A stretch of 17,764 bases of DNA from an uncultured Lachnospiraceae bacterium (GTDB lineage Bacteria; Bacillota_A; Clostridia; Lachnospirales; Lachnospiraceae), in assembly GCA_902796775.1 (NCBI GenBank), contig CADBQK010000166.1, positions 1-17,764 of the forward strand, read 5' to 3'. The notes under the pieces are model-generated. The model worked only from the letters and a program-made list of their open reading frames with translations. It was not told the origin of the DNA and did no database searches. Position 1 is the first letter of the stretch; each line of letters starts with the position of its first letter. This document shows, piece by piece, positions 7,609-14,512 of the stretch. A program made the position numbers and the translations under genes.

Positions 7609-10600
7609 ATGTCCGGCAGCAGCCAACAGCAAGTATATTCAGTGAGCGGCCGCAGGCTGATCCTTGTGGCTGAAGATGAGATGATCAATCGGGAGATACT
7701 CGGTGAGATCCTCCGTAAAGACTATGAAGTCCTGATGGCCTGTGATGGAGCCCAGGCCATGGATATGATCCGCGAAAACCGCGGCAGGCTTTCCATGGTG
7801 CTTCTGGATATCCTGATGCCGGTTAAAGACGGCCTGGAAGTGCTGCGGGAAATGAAGGCGGATCCGGCTTTGGCCAGGATCCCGGTGATCGTGACTACCG
7901 CAGAGCGTGAAACCGAGGTGGAGAGCCTGAGTCTGGGCGCGATCGATTTCATTCCCAAACCATATCCGCCGGTCGATGTAATTCTGGCAAGGATCCTTCG
8001 TACGATTGAGCTTTCGGAGGACCGGGATATCATCCAGTCCACGGAGCGTGATGAACTGACCGGTCTGTATAACCGGGAATATTTTTACCGCTATGCGGAG
8101 CAGTTTGACCAGTACCATCCGGGCGAGAAGATGGATGCCCTTTTGCTGGATGTGAATCATTTCCATACTCTGAATGAGCGTTACGGCAAGTCCTATGGTG
8201 ATGAGGTGCTCCGGAAAATCGGGGAGCAGGTCAGCGGTATGGTCAGCGAAAACAGAGGGATCGGGTGCCGTCTTAAAGCCGATACTTTTATGGTGTACTG
8301 CCTGCATCAGGATGATTATTTTTGTCATATGGAGAGAGTCTGTGCGGCATTGCAGGATGAGGATGCTGCCGGAAACCGTGTGCGTCTTCGTATGGGCGTC
8401 TACCCGGATGTTGATAAGAGTATCGACATGGAGCGGCGATTTGACCGGGCCAAAATGGCGGCAGATACGATCAAGGGAAACCTGACAAAGACGATTGGCT
8501 TTTATGACAGCAATATGCATGACCGGGAGCTCTATGCAGAGCAGCTGATTGAGGCCTTTCCGGAAGCAATCGAGCAAAATCAGTTTACGGTTTACTACCA
8601 GCCGAAATTTGATGTCCGGCCGGATATTCCGGTGCTCTCAAGTGCTGAAGCGCTCGTGCGCTGGAACCATCCGGAGCTGGGTATGATCAGTCCGGGGGTA
8701 TTTGTTCCGCTGTTTGAGGAGAATGGATTGATCCAGAGGCTGGACAGTTATGTATGGCGGGAGACGGCACGTCAGATCCGGGAATGGAAGGACCGGCTGG
8801 GATACTCCATACCGGTATCTGTCAATGTTTCGAGGGTAGACCTGTATGATCCTGCACTTTTGTCCACTCTGAAAGAGATTTTAGAGGATTTTGCGTTATC
8901 CGGCCGGGATCTGTTTCTGGAGGTGACGGAATCAGCCTATACCAGGGACACGGCACAGATCGTGGAAATAGTAGAGGAGCTGCGCAATGTCGGCTTCCGG
9001 GTGGAGATGGATGATTTCGGGACCGGCTATTCCTCCTTGAATATGATCTCTTCCCTGCCAATTGATGCACTGAAGCTGGATATGTCCTTCGTCAGGGGTG
9101 CATTCTGCGAGGGTGGGAATACGCATATGCTGGAGGTAATCATCGGAATCTCGGATTACCTGTCTGTTCCGGTCATTGCAGAAGGTGTGGAGACACAGGA
9201 ACAGCTTCATACCCTGAAGGAATTGGGCTGCGATTATGTACAGGGCTATTTCTTCTCAAAGCCTGTGCCATCGAAAGATTTTGAAGCATTTATCCTGCAA
9301 AAAGAAGAAGCAGATCTGGCAATCAAACAGCGTGAAAAGGAAAAGGATGAGACTTCACATGAGGCAGAATCCGAATCTATGAACAGGAAGGCAAAGCTGA
9401 ATGTCCTGCGCAGAAGATCGGAGTCCGGTGAAGAGGAGGAAGAAGAGGTACAGGAGCAGGGCAGGGAGATCGCAGGCTATCTGCCGGGTGATGCGAAGGA
9501 GCAGACAGGGCTCCATCTGCGCACTGCTTCCATCTTTTTTGTGCTGCTGGGTCTGCTTGCTGCGGCAGGTCTGCTGCTCCTTGATTTTTCCGTTGCCAGA
9601 GGATATCAGCGGATGGAAGCTGCCAGTGACCGGTATATAGCTGCCCAGCTTGCTGCAGCGGATATGGAATCCGGTTCAGATTACCTGACAGACCGGGTGC
9701 GCTGCTTTGTTGTCACCGGGGAAGTACAGTATCTGGAGGATTTTTTTGAGGAGGTTGAGACAACCAGGCGCAGGGATCAGGCAGTTGAGAATCTGGAGAA
9801 GCTTCTGGATGATAGTGACAGTACTGCTCTGACAAATCTGAATACAGCACTGTCTTTGTCCAATGAGCTGGTAGATGTGGAAAATCATGCCATGCGGCTG
9901 ATGGTAGAAGCCGGGAACTATGATATAAGAGAAGTCCCCGCACAGATCACCAGCATACCTCTGAGTGAGGAAGAGCTGGTGCTCTCTCCGCAGGAGATGA
10001 AGGCTAAAGCACAGGATCTGGTCTTTGACAATAATTATATGCACCATAAAGACAGGATCCGGGAAAGTGTCAGCCTATGCACACAGGCACTGATCCGGGC
10101 GTCCAGCCAGGAGCTGGAGCAGGCTTCCGCGCAGCTGTCGCTGCTGGTCAGGATACAGACGATCGTTACGATTTTATTCCTGATGATCGTGCTGTCGATT
10201 GTGCTGATCATCGTCCGGCTGATCCTGAAGCCTCTCACCAATATGGTGAGGAAGATGCAGTCGCAGGAGCTGATCATGCCTACGGGTGTAGAGGAGCTGC
10301 GCTTTGTAACCCGGAGCTACAATCAGATCCTGCTGGAAAACCAGGAGGCCAGGGAGAAACTCAGTCATGAAGCCTCACACGATGCCCTGACCGGGCTCTT
10401 TAACCGGGGTGCGTATGACCTTTTGATGCAGAGTACGGATAAAGAGCATATGGCACTGATCCTGATCGATGTAGATGAGTTTAAGGGAGTGAACGATACT
10501 TACGGTCATGATGTTGGCGACCGTGTACTTAAGCGGGTAGCCGAGATTCTTAAAAAGAGCTTCCGTTCTGTGGATATCCTCTGCAGGATCGGCGGAGATG

Positions 10601-10839
10601 AATTCGCAGTGGTCATGACCCGTGCGAACAGTTCGATGAGCCAGCTGGTCATCAATAAGATCGAGCGGGCAAATGACCTGCTTCAGCACCCCAAGGATGA
10701 CCTGCCGCCGGTATCCTTAAGTGTTGGTGTAGCCTTCTCCGACCGCAGGAATCCTCAGGGCGATATCTTCAAGGATGCAGATAATGCCCTGTATGAGGTC
10801 AAGAAGCATGGCAGGAAAGGGTGCAGGATCGCAGAATAA
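7609..10839 (+). CDS. bifunctional c-di-GMP protein: REC, degenerate GGDEF, EAL, TM-sensor-TM, active-type GGDEF
   Basis: The protein has 1076 residues from ATG 7609. REC holds D67 and K117. The first GGDEF-like domain is degenerate (KADTF, 223-227). EAL keeps E347, N406, E438, D468/D469, K489, E525 and Q545, so phosphodiesterase activity is predicted. A charged linker (564-633, with six Glu in a row at 608-613) leads to a transmembrane helix (about 639-658). Next come about 190 mostly helical extracytoplasmic residues resembling CHASE3/four-helix-bundle sensors, a second transmembrane helix (about 849-871) and a HAMP-like stretch. The final GGDEF domain (920-1076) has D954, intact GGDEF at 995-999 and I-site R986-x-x-D989, so it should be a feedback-inhibited diguanylate cyclase. 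One chain therefore combines a phospho-regulated phosphodiesterase and an externally sensed cyclase. It is paralogous to the preceding gene, which lacks the membrane module. Its stop lies 28 bases from the convergent repressor gene, with no strong terminator between. Confidence 0.92.
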   Translation: MSGSSQQQVYSVSGRRLILVAEDEMINREILGEILRKDYEVLMACDGAQAMDMIRENRGRLSMVLLDILMPVKDGLEVLREMKADPALARIPVIVTTAERETEVESLSLGAIDFIPKPYPPVDVILARILRTIELSEDRDIIQSTERDELTGLYNREYFYRYAEQFDQYHPGEKMDALLLDVNHFHTLNERYGKSYGDEVLRKIGEQVSGMVSENRGIGCRLKADTFMVYCLHQDDYFCHMERVCAALQDEDAAGNRVRLRMGVYPDVDKSIDMERRFDRAKMAADTIKGNLTKTIGFYDSNMHDRELYAEQLIEAFPEAIEQNQFTVYYQPKFDVRPDIPVLSSAEALVRWNHPELGMISPGVFVPLFEENGLIQRLDSYVWRETARQIREWKDRLGYSIPVSVNVSRVDLYDPALLSTLKEILEDFALSGRDLFLEVTESAYTRDTAQIVEIVEELRNVGFRVEMDDFGTGYSSLNMISSLPIDALKLDMSFVRGAFCEGGNTHMLEVIIGISDYLSVPVIAEGVETQEQLHTLKELGCDYVQGYFFSKPVPSKDFEAFILQKEEADLAIKQREKEKDETSHEAESESMNRKAKLNVLRRRSESGEEEEEEVQEQGREIAGYLPGDAKEQTGLHLRTASIFFVLLGLLAAAGLLLLDFSVARGYQRMEAASDRYIAAQLAAADMESGSDYLTDRVRCFVVTGEVQYLEDFFEEVETTRRRDQAVENLEKLLDDSDSTALTNLNTALSLSNELVDVENHAMRLMVEAGNYDIREVPAQITSIPLSEEELVLSPQEMKAKAQDLVFDNNYMHHKDRIRESVSLCTQALIRASSQELEQASAQLSLLVRIQTIVTILFLMIVLSIVLIIVRLILKPLTNMVRKMQSQELIMPTGVEELRFVTRSYNQILLENQEAREKLSHEASHDALTGLFNRGAYDLLMQSTDKEHMALILIDVDEFKGVNDTYGHDVGDRVLKRVAEILKKSFRSVDILCRIGGDEFAVVMTRANSSMSQLVINKIERANDLLQHPKDDLPPVSLSVGVAFSDRRNPQGDIFKDADNALYEVKKHGRKGCRIAE

Positions 10840-10867
10840 GCAGCAGATTAAGCTGCAGAAGGCGGAA

Positions 10868-11221
10868 CTACTTGACAAACTGGCTGATTGCCCTGTTGAG
10901 GTTTTCGATTTCTTTCATATCACCGGTTTGGGCAGCATTGATGATGCAGTGCTCCAGATGGTCTTTCAGAATCACTTTACCGGTATTGTTGATGGCAGAT
11001 TTGACTGCAGAGAGCTGGATCAGTACTTCACTGCAGTCACGGCCCTCTTCGACCATGCGTCTGACCATTTCCAGATGGCCGATAGCCCTCGAGAGGCGGT
11101 TGATGATCGCCCGGGTGTCTTCGTGTACAGTATCCGGGTTTTGTTTAGAAGGGTGTCCCTGCAGATCCTGCGGGGATACCTTTTTTTTGACGGTGTCTTC
11201 ATCTTTTTTCATCTGTCCCAT
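10868..11221 (-). CDS. CsoR/FrmR-family (DUF156) metal- or thiol-sensing transcriptional repressor
   Basis: The protein has 117 residues. A Shine-Dalgarno GAGGGAGA (complement of 11228-11235) precedes the ATG. The DUF156 core is clear: IINRLSRAIGHLEMVRRMVEEGRDC, given here as residues 39-63 in two blocks around R42-R45 and R54-C63, then ISAV-like LSAVKSAIN (70-78) and DHLEHC (87-92). C63, H88 and C92 have exactly the 25- and 4-residue spacing of the Cu(I) ligands C36, H61 and C65 of Mycobacterium tuberculosis CsoR. The all-helical tetramers of this family release operator DNA when metal, aldehyde or persulfide binds. An N-terminal extension of about 30 charged residues precedes the core. No copper ATPase, chaperone, sulfur or formaldehyde gene is adjacent, so the inducer is open. 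The gene converges on the c-di-GMP gene. Confidence 0.87.
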   Translation of the reverse strand: MGQMKKDEDTVKKKVSPQDLQGHPSKQNPDTVHEDTRAIINRLSRAIGHLEMVRRMVEEGRDCSEVLIQLSAVKSAINNTGKVILKDHLEHCIINAAQTGDMKEIENLNRAISQFVK

Positions 11222-11255
11222 ATCTGATCTCCCTCGAATTGAATTCTTTTTATTC

Positions 11256-11299
11256 TTATCCTTTTCATTGCAGCAGATCCTTTTTATCCTTTTTCATTG
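11256..11299 (-). repeat. two direct repeats upstream of the CsoR-like gene
   Basis: TTATCCTTTTCATTG (11256-11270) recurs as TTATCCTTTTTCATTG (11284-11299), differing only in T-run length, with a 28-29 base pitch. On the - strand they read CAATGAAAAAGGATAA and lie 35-80 bases before the repressor start. They may be tandem binding sites or a mini-duplication. They do not look like the GC-rich inverted operators usual for CsoR proteins. Confidence 0.55.
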
Positions 11300-11372
11300 T
11301 AACAGAACACAGTTGTGATGGCTAGTGGATGTTTATCATGGTTTATGAGGGTACGGCGGATAAAGAGATTCA

Positions 11373-11402
11373 TTGACACTGCAAAGCAGGAACGGCTATA
11401 AT
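11373..11402 (+). promoter_or_regulatory. consensus sigma-A promoter for the GTPase-NYN gene
   Basis: TTGACA (11373-11378) and TATAAT (11397-11402) are both exact consensus, with an 18-bp spacer. Transcription should start near 11409, leaving a leader of about 95 nt before the gene at 11504. Such a strong promoter in front of a hairpin-containing leader is typical of genes held back by attenuation. Confidence 0.85.
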
Positions 11403-11429
11403 GAGAAAATCAAAACGATCCATTATAAA

Positions 11430-11456
11430 ATGAACCATTTCAACAGGAAGCGGTAA
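11430..11456 (+). CDS. possible 8-residue leader peptide (MNHFNRKR)
   Basis: ATG 11430 opens a reading frame of eight codons ending in TAA at 11454-11456, about 20 nt after the predicted transcription start. The last three sense codons and the stop lie inside the 5' arm of the hairpin at 11446-11473, so a ribosome on it would disrupt the stem. No clear Shine-Dalgarno precedes it, which weakens the call. The layout recalls the leader peptides that control tet(M) and several antibiotic-resistance genes by attenuation. Confidence 0.35.
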   Translation: MNHFNRKR

Positions 11457-11481
11457 AAGCTTTTGACGCTTCCCGGTTTTT
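11446..11481 (+). terminator. attenuator-like hairpin in the leader of the GTPase-NYN gene
   Basis: GGAAGCG (11446-11452) pairs with CGCTTCC (11467-11473). Inside, AAA/TTT pairs extend the stem around an AGCT loop after one wobble and one mismatch. CGG and then five T (11477-11481) follow. The T tract begins 4 nt after the stem, so termination may be partial. It lies between the consensus promoter and the start codon, so any termination here would be regulatory. AACC (11433-11436) could also pair with GGTT (11475-11478). Confidence 0.55.
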
Positions 11482-11503
11482 AATAAGTAAGGTCTGATAA
11501 CAG

Positions 11504-14260
11504 ATGGGAAAAACTGTACTGGGTATTCTGGCCCATGTAGATGCGGGGAAAACAACACTATCGGAAGCGCTTCTCTACCGGAGCGGTGTTCTTAGAAACC
11601 CCGGCAGAGTAGATAACCAGGATGCATTTCTGGATACTTATGATCTGGAAAAAAAGAGGGGGATCACCATCTTTTCCAAGCTGGCACGTTTCCCTGCCGG
11701 AGGTCAGGAGATCATTCTGCTGGATACTCCGGGGCATGTGGATTTTTCCACTGAGATGGAGAGAACGCTCCAGGTACTGGACTATGCTGTTTTGCTGGTG
11801 AGCGGATCAGACGGTGTTCAGGGACATACAAGGACGTTGTGGAGGCTGCTGCGCCAATATCGGATCCCGACCCTGATCTTTGTCAACAAGATGGATCAGG
11901 AGGGAGCCGTAAAGGAGGAGCTTCTGGCGCAGCTCGAGGAGAGTTTTGGGGAGGAATGCATTGATTTTACTCCGTTTCCCGGGCTTTTGCCCAGGCAGGA
12001 CGGGTCTTTGAAGGCAGCGGATCCCTCTGCTGATCCGGCGCAGATGTATGACCGGATAGCCATGTCTGATGAAGCGGCGATGGAGGAATATATCGAGCAG
12101 GAGAAGATCAGCCTGCCGGGTATCCGCAGGCTGGTGAAGGAGAGGAAGATCTTTCCCTGTTTCTTTGGCTCTGCGTTAAAGCTGGAAGGTGTGGACGAAT
12201 TGATCTGCGGTCTTGGCGGACTGCTTGAGGCTCCCATGTATCCGGATTCCTTTGGAGCCAGAGTATACAAGATCTCACGTGATGAGACGGGAAAGCGGCT
12301 GACTTTCCTGAAAGTGACCGGCGGGAGTCTGAAGGTGAAAAGTCTGCTGGGAGAAGAGAAGATCAATGAGATCCGCTTGTATAACGGTGCTAAATATGCG
12401 AGTGCTGAGGAGGCACAGGCAGGTGAGATCGCTGCTCTGACAGGTCCGGCCCTCACACGGGCAGGGATGGGGTTTGGCGGCGGCCGGGGGGAGATGCTTC
12501 CCCTTCTGGAGCCTGTACTGACCTCACGGCTGATCCTGCCGGATGGTGTAGATGCACTGCGGGTCCTGCCGATGCTCCGCGAGCTGGAGGAGGAGGATCC
12601 TCAGCTGCATATCCTTTGGTCAAAGGAAAGCCGGGAGATCTCCATGCAGCTGATGGGCGAGATCCAGACACAGGTGCTGGTGCAGCTGATCCGGGAAAGA
12701 TACGGGCTGGATGTCTCGTTCGGCGATGAACAGATCCTGTATAAAGAGACGATTGAAAGCCCGGTTGAAGGAATTGGCCATTTTGAACCACTGCGTCATT
12801 ATGCAGAGGTCCATCTGCGTCTGGAACCGGCACCGCAGGGGAGCGGCCTGTCTTTTGCCAGTGAGTGTGCGGTAAATGATCTGGACCGGAACTGGCAGCG
12901 GCTGATTCTGACTCATCTGGCGGAAAAGGAGCACAGAGGTGTCCTGACCGGGTCGCCCATAACGGATATGAGGATTGTTCTGATCGCGGGGCGGGCGCAT
13001 ACCAAGCACACGGAGGGCGGTGATTTCAGGCAGGCCACATACCGTGCCGTACGTCAGGGCTTGATGAAGGCAAGATCCGTGATCCTCGAGCCGTGGTTTG
13101 AATACCGGATGGAAATGGACCCATCCAGGATCGGAAGGGCTATGGCGGATGTAGAGCGGATGAAAGGCAGTTTTGATCCTCCTGAAACAGAAGGAGGATA
13201 TGCTGTCCTGAAAGGCCGTGCACCCGTCGCGCTGATGCGGGGCTACCAGCAGGAATTCCTGTCCTATACAGGAGGTGAAGGACGGCTGAGCCTGTCTCTG
13301 GCCGGTTATTATCCCTGCCATGATCCGGCTGCTGTATGGGAAGACAAGGCATATCAGCCGGAAAGCGATCTGGAGAACACACCGGATTCGGTTTTCTGTT
13401 CTCATGGAGCCGGGTTTATCGTCCCCTGGTATGCTGTAGAACGGTATATGCACCTGCCCGGTGCCGGGCTTCCCGATTACTCCGGTATGACCGGGCAGGA
13501 TTTTGAATGGTATGAAACAGCCGGGACAGATTCCGGCGGCTATGCCTCTCTGGAAGACGGGAACCTCTACTCGGAAAGCACAGCCAGAGATGTAAAGAAA
13601 GCAGCTGTAAAGCGCAGAAGCCGCGATGACGGGTATGCAGGGGAAGATGAGCTGCGGGCAATTTTTGAACGTACATACGGAGCTGCCAAACCCAGGGGGA
13701 CCTCACCGGAAAATGTGGCCAGAGTGAAGGCACCTGCCGAGTATATCTGGAAGGAGAAACCGAAAAAAAAGAAAAAAGAGGAGTTCCTTCTGGTTGATGG
13801 ATACAATATCATTTTTGCCTGGGAGGATCTCAGGGCACTGGCTTCTCATGATCTGCCTGCGGCCAGGGATACATTGCTTGACCGGATATCCGATTATCAG
13901 GGGTATACAGGAGTTCATGTAATTGTTGTTTTTGATGCATGGAAGGTCCAGGGTTTTCAGGGTGAGAGTCTGAAGTGGCACAATATCAGTGTGGTTTACA
14001 CCAAAGAGGCAGAGACGGCAGACCAGTATATCGAAAAAACAGCGCATGTGATGGCGAAAAGCTGTAAAGTCGTCGTAGCTACATCTGACGGGACAGAGCA
14101 GGTCATCATTCGAAGTGAAGGATGTCTCCTGCTGTCTGCATCTGATCTGCAGGATGAGATGAGAAGGGTGAAGCAGGAATCCATGGAAGAAAGGGAGCCG
14201 GAGCGCTTAAGTGCCGGTACTTATCTGGGCGAGATGATGCCGGATCTTAGTGAGGAATGA
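11504..14260 (+). CDS. EF-G/TetM-family ribosomal GTPase fused to a C-terminal NYN_YacP (Rae1-like) endoribonuclease domain
   Basis: The protein has 918 residues, about 280 more than TetM. The GTPase domain shows AHVDAGKTT (10-18), RGITI (52-56), DTPGH (74-78), NKMD (128-131) and GSAL (222-225). EF-G-like domains II-V run to about 680. The domain IV tip reads GRAHTKHTEGGDFR (496-509), whereas TetM has YYSPVSTPADFR, so classic tetracycline displacement is uncertain. A charged linker (about 690-760) ends in KPKKKKKEE. The C-terminal part (about 761-890) matches the NYN_YacP family: VDGYNII with D765, AARD (786-789), VVFD with D811, KEAETADQYIE with E837 and D840, and VATSD with D862, so the acidic cleavage site looks complete. 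YacP/Rae1 of Bacillus subtilis is a ribosome-associated mRNA endonuclease. The inferred role is a ribosome-binding factor that remodels or rescues ribosomes and cuts A-site mRNA. Translation starts at ATG 11504 after a weak AAGG. A frameshift-like heptamer lies at the domain junction. Confidence 0.88.
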   Translation: MGKTVLGILAHVDAGKTTLSEALLYRSGVLRNPGRVDNQDAFLDTYDLEKKRGITIFSKLARFPAGGQEIILLDTPGHVDFSTEMERTLQVLDYAVLLVSGSDGVQGHTRTLWRLLRQYRIPTLIFVNKMDQEGAVKEELLAQLEESFGEECIDFTPFPGLLPRQDGSLKAADPSADPAQMYDRIAMSDEAAMEEYIEQEKISLPGIRRLVKERKIFPCFFGSALKLEGVDELICGLGGLLEAPMYPDSFGARVYKISRDETGKRLTFLKVTGGSLKVKSLLGEEKINEIRLYNGAKYASAEEAQAGEIAALTGPALTRAGMGFGGGRGEMLPLLEPVLTSRLILPDGVDALRVLPMLRELEEEDPQLHILWSKESREISMQLMGEIQTQVLVQLIRERYGLDVSFGDEQILYKETIESPVEGIGHFEPLRHYAEVHLRLEPAPQGSGLSFASECAVNDLDRNWQRLILTHLAEKEHRGVLTGSPITDMRIVLIAGRAHTKHTEGGDFRQATYRAVRQGLMKARSVILEPWFEYRMEMDPSRIGRAMADVERMKGSFDPPETEGGYAVLKGRAPVALMRGYQQEFLSYTGGEGRLSLSLAGYYPCHDPAAVWEDKAYQPESDLENTPDSVFCSHGAGFIVPWYAVERYMHLPGAGLPDYSGMTGQDFEWYETAGTDSGGYASLEDGNLYSESTARDVKKAAVKRRSRDDGYAGEDELRAIFERTYGAAKPRGTSPENVARVKAPAEYIWKEKPKKKKKEEFLLVDGYNIIFAWEDLRALASHDLPAARDTLLDRISDYQGYTGVHVIVVFDAWKVQGFQGESLKWHNISVVYTKEAETADQYIEKTAHVMAKSCKVVVATSDGTEQVIIRSEGCLLLSASDLQDEMRRVKQESMEEREPERLSAGTYLGEMMPDLSEE
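13751..13791 (+). promoter_or_regulatory. candidate -1 frameshift site (A_AAA_AAG) at the GTPase-NYN junction
   Basis: The heptamer A AAA AAG (13765-13771) is in the zero frame required for -1 slippage. AAGGAG (13751-13756) lies 8 nt upstream, and a weak 5-bp hairpin (13777-13781 with 13787-13791) starts 5 nt downstream. After a -1 shift the reading frame stops at TGA 13795-13797, nine codons on, giving a product without the nuclease. The same element types drive dnaX frameshifting. The lysine-rich linker could produce such a run by chance. The A8 run (13763-13770) may also cause transcriptional slippage. Confidence 0.4.
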
Positions 14261-14315
14261 TTACAGAGAGTATTTACAAGCTTTAAATGCTTTGTTCAAA
14301 TCTGTATACAATCCG

Positions 14316-14332
14316 CCTGCGATTCTTGCAGG
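14316..14332. repeat. inverted repeat overlapping the ddl -35 box
   Basis: CCTGC (14316-14320) and GCAGG (14328-14332) form a perfect 5-bp inverted repeat around a 7-base centre. The right arm covers the -35 hexamer of the next promoter. It could be an operator. It has no T tail, so it is not a good terminator for the upstream gene. Confidence 0.35.
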
Positions 14333-14354
14333 CAAGTGTCAGATGTGGTATAAT
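14326..14354 (+). promoter_or_regulatory. extended -10 promoter for ddl-murF
   Basis: TTGCAG (14326-14331) and TATAAT (14349-14354) are 17 bp apart, and TGG immediately before the -10 gives the extended TGnTATAAT form. Transcription should begin near 14361, leaving a leader of about 150 nt before ddl. The rest of the leader holds a 14-base near-palindrome (14427-14440) followed by TTGTTTT, but no recognised riboswitch or T-box. Confidence 0.78.
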
Positions 14355-14512
14355 AGCAAAGATTATGTGTGCATATCTGGTACCACCTGGATAAAGCAGC
14401 ACAGCAGTACGGATCAAGCTGGTTTTGGCGCTGCAGCACCTTGTTTTATGCATAGATAGTTGATAGTGGAAATTAGTGGATATGAAGTAAGTATAGGAAA
14501 GGATAGCAGAGT

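Noticed and set aside
10840..10856. GCAGC/GCTGC hairpin between the convergent c-di-GMP and repressor genes
   Set aside because: The stem is only 5 bp and lacks a T or A tract on either strand, so it is not supportable as a terminator.
10821..11318. 165-residue + strand frame downstream of the bifunctional c-di-GMP gene
   Set aside because: It is antisense to the clearly conserved CsoR-family gene, lacks a ribosome-binding site and has low-complexity hydrophobic composition.
11401..11433. 10-codon frame MRKSKRSIIK overlapping the leader start
   Set aside because: Its ATG lies within the -10 box, so the transcript from this promoter would begin downstream of it.
14276..14295. ACAAGC...GCTTTGT hairpin after the GTPase-NYN gene as terminator
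   Set aside because: The stem has a bulge and is followed by TCAAATC, not a T tract.
14371..14390. T-box-like GGTACCACC in the ddl leader
   Set aside because: The T-box core resembles AGGGTGGNACCGCG. Only a short GGTACC palindrome matches, and there is no specifier stem or T-tailed terminator.
14250..14459. 69-residue frame overlapping the end of the GTPase-NYN gene
   Set aside because: It has no Shine-Dalgarno, runs through the strong ddl promoter, and its residues show no recognisable pattern.
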